From assembly GCA_964506185.1 (NCBI GenBank), contig CAZDKL010000024.1, positions 1 through 31,180 of the forward strand: DNA of 31,180 bases, written 5' to 3'. The notes under the pieces are model-generated. The model made no database searches. It saw only the letters and a list, made by a program, of their open reading frames with translations, and was not told the DNA's origin. This DNA comes from UBA2144 sp964506185. GTDB lineage: Bacteria > Patescibacteriota > Gracilibacteria > Peribacterales > Peribacteraceae. Below are positions 29,705-31,180 of the stretch, piece after piece. A program made the position numbers and the translations under genes. Each line of letters starts with the position of its first letter. The first letter of the stretch is position 1.

Positions 29705-29734
29705 ACTTTAATTGGATATATCGTGATGAGTCAA
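29705..29734 (-). promoter_or_regulatory. Candidate promoter of the S10-spc-alpha superoperon
   Basis: -35 TTGACT (29734-29729), 18-base spacer, -10 TAAAGT (29710-29705); predicted transcript start near 29698, about 118 bases before the rplC ATG. No other comparable match lies between rplC and the hairpin at 29762-29821. Confidence 0.5.
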
Positions 29735-29761
29735 TGATTTTGTTATAGAAATACTTTCTTG

Positions 29762-29821
29762 AAAAAGGCCTCCAGATGCACCCGCCCCCCACGGGGTGGG
29801 TAAAACGCTGGTGGACGGGCC
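29762..29821 (-). terminator. Strong minus-strand intrinsic-terminator-like hairpin or small RNA 3' end
   Basis: Nested GC-rich complementarity: GGCC (29818-29821) with GGCC (29767-29770), CTGG (29808-29811) with CCAG (29772-29775), and GGGT/GGGG (29793-29801) with ACCC/CCCC (29780-29790). On the minus strand it is followed by five T residues. No gene is visible upstream of it on that strand within the window, so either an unseen small RNA ends here or it insulates the superoperon promoter from antisense transcription. A weak TTGACG, 19 bases, TATTAG promoter is just upstream. The rest of 29822-29915 shows nothing clear. Confidence 0.5.
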
Positions 29822-29915
29822 GGTATCTAATAGTGGCACTCTGAAAAACCTCGTCAATATCATCTCAAAATTTTCCGGCACACACATCTACTTTTGCCTT
29901 TGAACTGGGGCTGTC

Positions 29916-29944
29916 TGACGTTCCGCATCTAAGCGGAACAGTCA
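29916..29944. repeat. Perfect hairpin upstream of the Cys-rich gene
   Basis: TGAC (29916-29919) and GTTCCGC (29920-29926) pair with GCGGAAC (29933-29939) and GTCA (29941-29944), leaving one bulged A and the loop ATCTAA. It lies 47 bases before the GTG start of the Cys-rich gene. No T-run on the plus strand. Possible 5'-UTR stem or operator. Confidence 0.5.
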
Positions 29945-29991
29945 CAAAAAAGTGGAAAATTTCTTAAGAACTAAGCTATCCTAACCCATCA

Positions 29992-31180
29992 GTGACCAAT
30001 ACCTGTGCAAATTGCAACTCCGGCTTCGAAGTAACTCAGGCAGATCTGGATTTTCTGGAGAAAGTCTCACCGGAAATTGATGGCAAGAAGTATGTATTTG
30101 CGCCTCCGGAGATTTGCCCGCACTGCAGACAGCAGAGAAGGATGAGTTTCAGGAATGAAAGAAAACTTTATTACAGAAAATGCGATGTAACCGGAAAAGA
30201 TATTATCTCTATTTTTTCTCCTGACTCTCCGCACAAAGTTTGTGAAAAAGATCATTGGTATTCTGATGAGTTTGATCCTCTTGAATATGGGAGAGATTAC
30301 GATTTTGATAAACCATTTTTCCAGCAATTCAAAGAATTGGAAATGATGATCCCCCTTCCCTCAATCAGAGTTGAACGCTCGGAGAACTGCGACTTTAACA
30401 ATGACATGCGTGATTGTAGTAACTGCTATATGTGCTCGCGCACCCACATGTCACAAAATCTCCTTTATACGTACCGCGGAAACAAGTCCTCAAACTCGGC
30501 GGACTGCATGCAAATTACAAAATCAGACGGGCTGTATCAATGCGTTGAATGCGTGAACTGCAATAACTCAAAATTTTTATATTTCTGCAGTGAATGCAGT
30601 GACTCTGCCTACATGATGGATTGTAGAAATTGCATGGATTGTTTTATGTGTACTAACATGAGGAATAAACGTTACTGTTTTTTAAATGAACAACTTTCCA
30701 AAGAAGACTATTACAAAAAACTTGAAGAGTTTGATACCGGAGCTTTATACATGGTGCATGCAGCAAACGAAATGTTTGCAGATATGAAAAAAAGGACAAT
30801 TCGCAGGAACTTAATGATTGTTAACTGCGAAAATTCAACAGGAGACAATCTATTTGACTGTAAAAAATGTCACATGTGTTTTGGCACGCAGTTTTCTGAA
30901 GATGGAAGGCATCTTTGGGATGTAAAGCTATACAAAGATTCAATGGATGCATATAGCGGAGGGCGCAACAGCGAGCTGATCTATTACACAACCGCAGTTG
31001 CTGCTTCATACAACGTGCAATTTTGCTTGAGAACCTCCGAATGCCGAGACGTGATGTACTCGTTCTTTATTAATTCATCTAAGAATATATTTGGATGCAT
31101 AGGCCTTAAACGCAATGAATACTGCATCTTGAATAAGCAATACAGCAAAGAGGATTACGAAGCATTACTTCCAAAAATAA
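29992..31180 (+). CDS. Cysteine-rich zinc-ribbon protein of a CPR-type family (partial, 396 codons in window)
   Basis: Begins at GTG 29992 (no in-frame start further upstream before a stop at 29965); runs off the right edge. 29 Cys in 396 residues. The N-terminus has CANC (5-8) and CPHC (42-45), a likely zinc ribbon, then a conserved RNERKLYYRKC block (54-64), SPDSPHKVC (76-84) and DPLEYGRDYDFDKPFFQQF (95-113). Two Cys-rich modules follow, each ending in the same signature: RNKRYCFLNEQLSKEDY (224-240) and RNEYCILNKQYSKEDY (374-389). No signal peptide or membrane helix. I recall this as a recurring uncharacterised family in CPR genomes; function unknown, possibly metal-binding. Divergent from the ribosomal superoperon. 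Confidence 0.85.
   Translation, partial: MTNTCANCNSGFEVTQADLDFLEKVSPEIDGKKYVFAPPEICPHCRQQRRMSFRNERKLYYRKCDVTGKDIISIFSPDSPHKVCEKDHWYSDEFDPLEYGRDYDFDKPFFQQFKELEMMIPLPSIRVERSENCDFNNDMRDCSNCYMCSRTHMSQNLLYTYRGNKSSNSADCMQITKSDGLYQCVECVNCNNSKFLYFCSECSDSAYMMDCRNCMDCFMCTNMRNKRYCFLNEQLSKEDYYKKLEEFDTGALYMVHAANEMFADMKKRTIRRNLMIVNCENSTGDNLFDCKKCHMCFGTQFSEDGRHLWDVKLYKDSMDAYSGGRNSELIYYTTAVAASYNVQFCLRTSECRDVMYSFFINSSKNIFGCIGLKRNEYCILNKQYSKEDYEALLPKI

Noticed and set aside
29762..29944. SRP RNA, tmRNA, RNase P RNA or 6S RNA in the divergent spacer
   Set aside because: None of the conserved motifs of these RNAs is visible, and the spacer is too short for most of them.
29580..29991. Loss of rpsJ (uS10)
   Set aside because: Its absence before rplC only shows relocation; in many genomes it lies elsewhere, and the window cannot show loss.
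1..31180. CRISPR array or complete insertion sequence
   Set aside because: No regularly spaced direct repeats with unique spacers and no transposase gene; the repeats seen are inverted and intergenic.

Overview
The window reads as a chromosomal segment of a Candidate Phyla Radiation (Patescibacteria) bacterium, tentatively Peregrinibacteria-like. Evidence: the ribosomal cluster is canonical but has no rpmD (uL30), a loss known across CPR; a cysteine-rich protein family that I associate with CPR genomes sits at the right edge; genes are dense and often overlap by 1-4 bases; Shine-Dalgarno motifs are essentially absent. TGA is a normal stop: it ends rpiB, dprA, rpmC, rpsQ and rplN, four of them in ATGA overlaps with the next start. 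This argues against the recoded Gracilibacteria/Absconditabacteria. The lineage call is inference.

Layout, left to right. 1-1675 (minus): a large surface protein running off the left edge, with an HTH-like N-terminus, one membrane segment, a Gly/Ser/Thr linker and tail-fibre-like beta repeats. 1914-2900 (plus): purC, with no other purine gene nearby. 3174-4733 (minus): DUF192 lipoprotein, rpe and rpiB; 4856-5584 (plus): tpiA; together a small pentose-phosphate/triose module. 5588-7290 (minus): two paralogous membrane proteins. 7456-9638 (minus): dprA, a TPR protein and tRNA-Thr(CGU). 9870-10235 (plus): an orphan 121-residue protein behind a near-consensus promoter.

10330-29580 is the merged S10-spc-alpha ribosomal superoperon, all minus strand, from rplC to rpsI. 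It carries secY, adk, map, infA and rpoA in the usual places, and an rpmJ of only 43 codons. It is broken at the position where rpmD would lie by a DJ-1/PfpI gene and an oppositely oriented SLH/CAP secreted protein, and a membrane protein is inserted between map and infA. Many of its proteins carry long Lys/Glu/Ser/Pro-rich C-terminal tails. Upstream of rplC are a promoter and a folded leader, then a strong minus-strand terminator-like hairpin, then a divergent Cys-rich gene (29992 to the right edge).

The most unusual signals are these. (1) Imperfect inverted repeats, each built from a different short tandem word, lie between genes in several orientations. (2) At rpsI, adk, secY and dprA an arm of such a repeat supplies the stop codon. 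(3) Widespread REP-like palindromes are translated in frame as C-terminal tails of rplM, rplD and rplE. (4) The Cys-rich protein has two modules ending in an RN-x-YC-x-LN-x-Q-x-SKEDY signature. (5) The superoperon has a candidate structured leader and a neighbouring candidate small RNA or terminator. No CRISPR array, complete insertion sequence or rRNA gene was seen.
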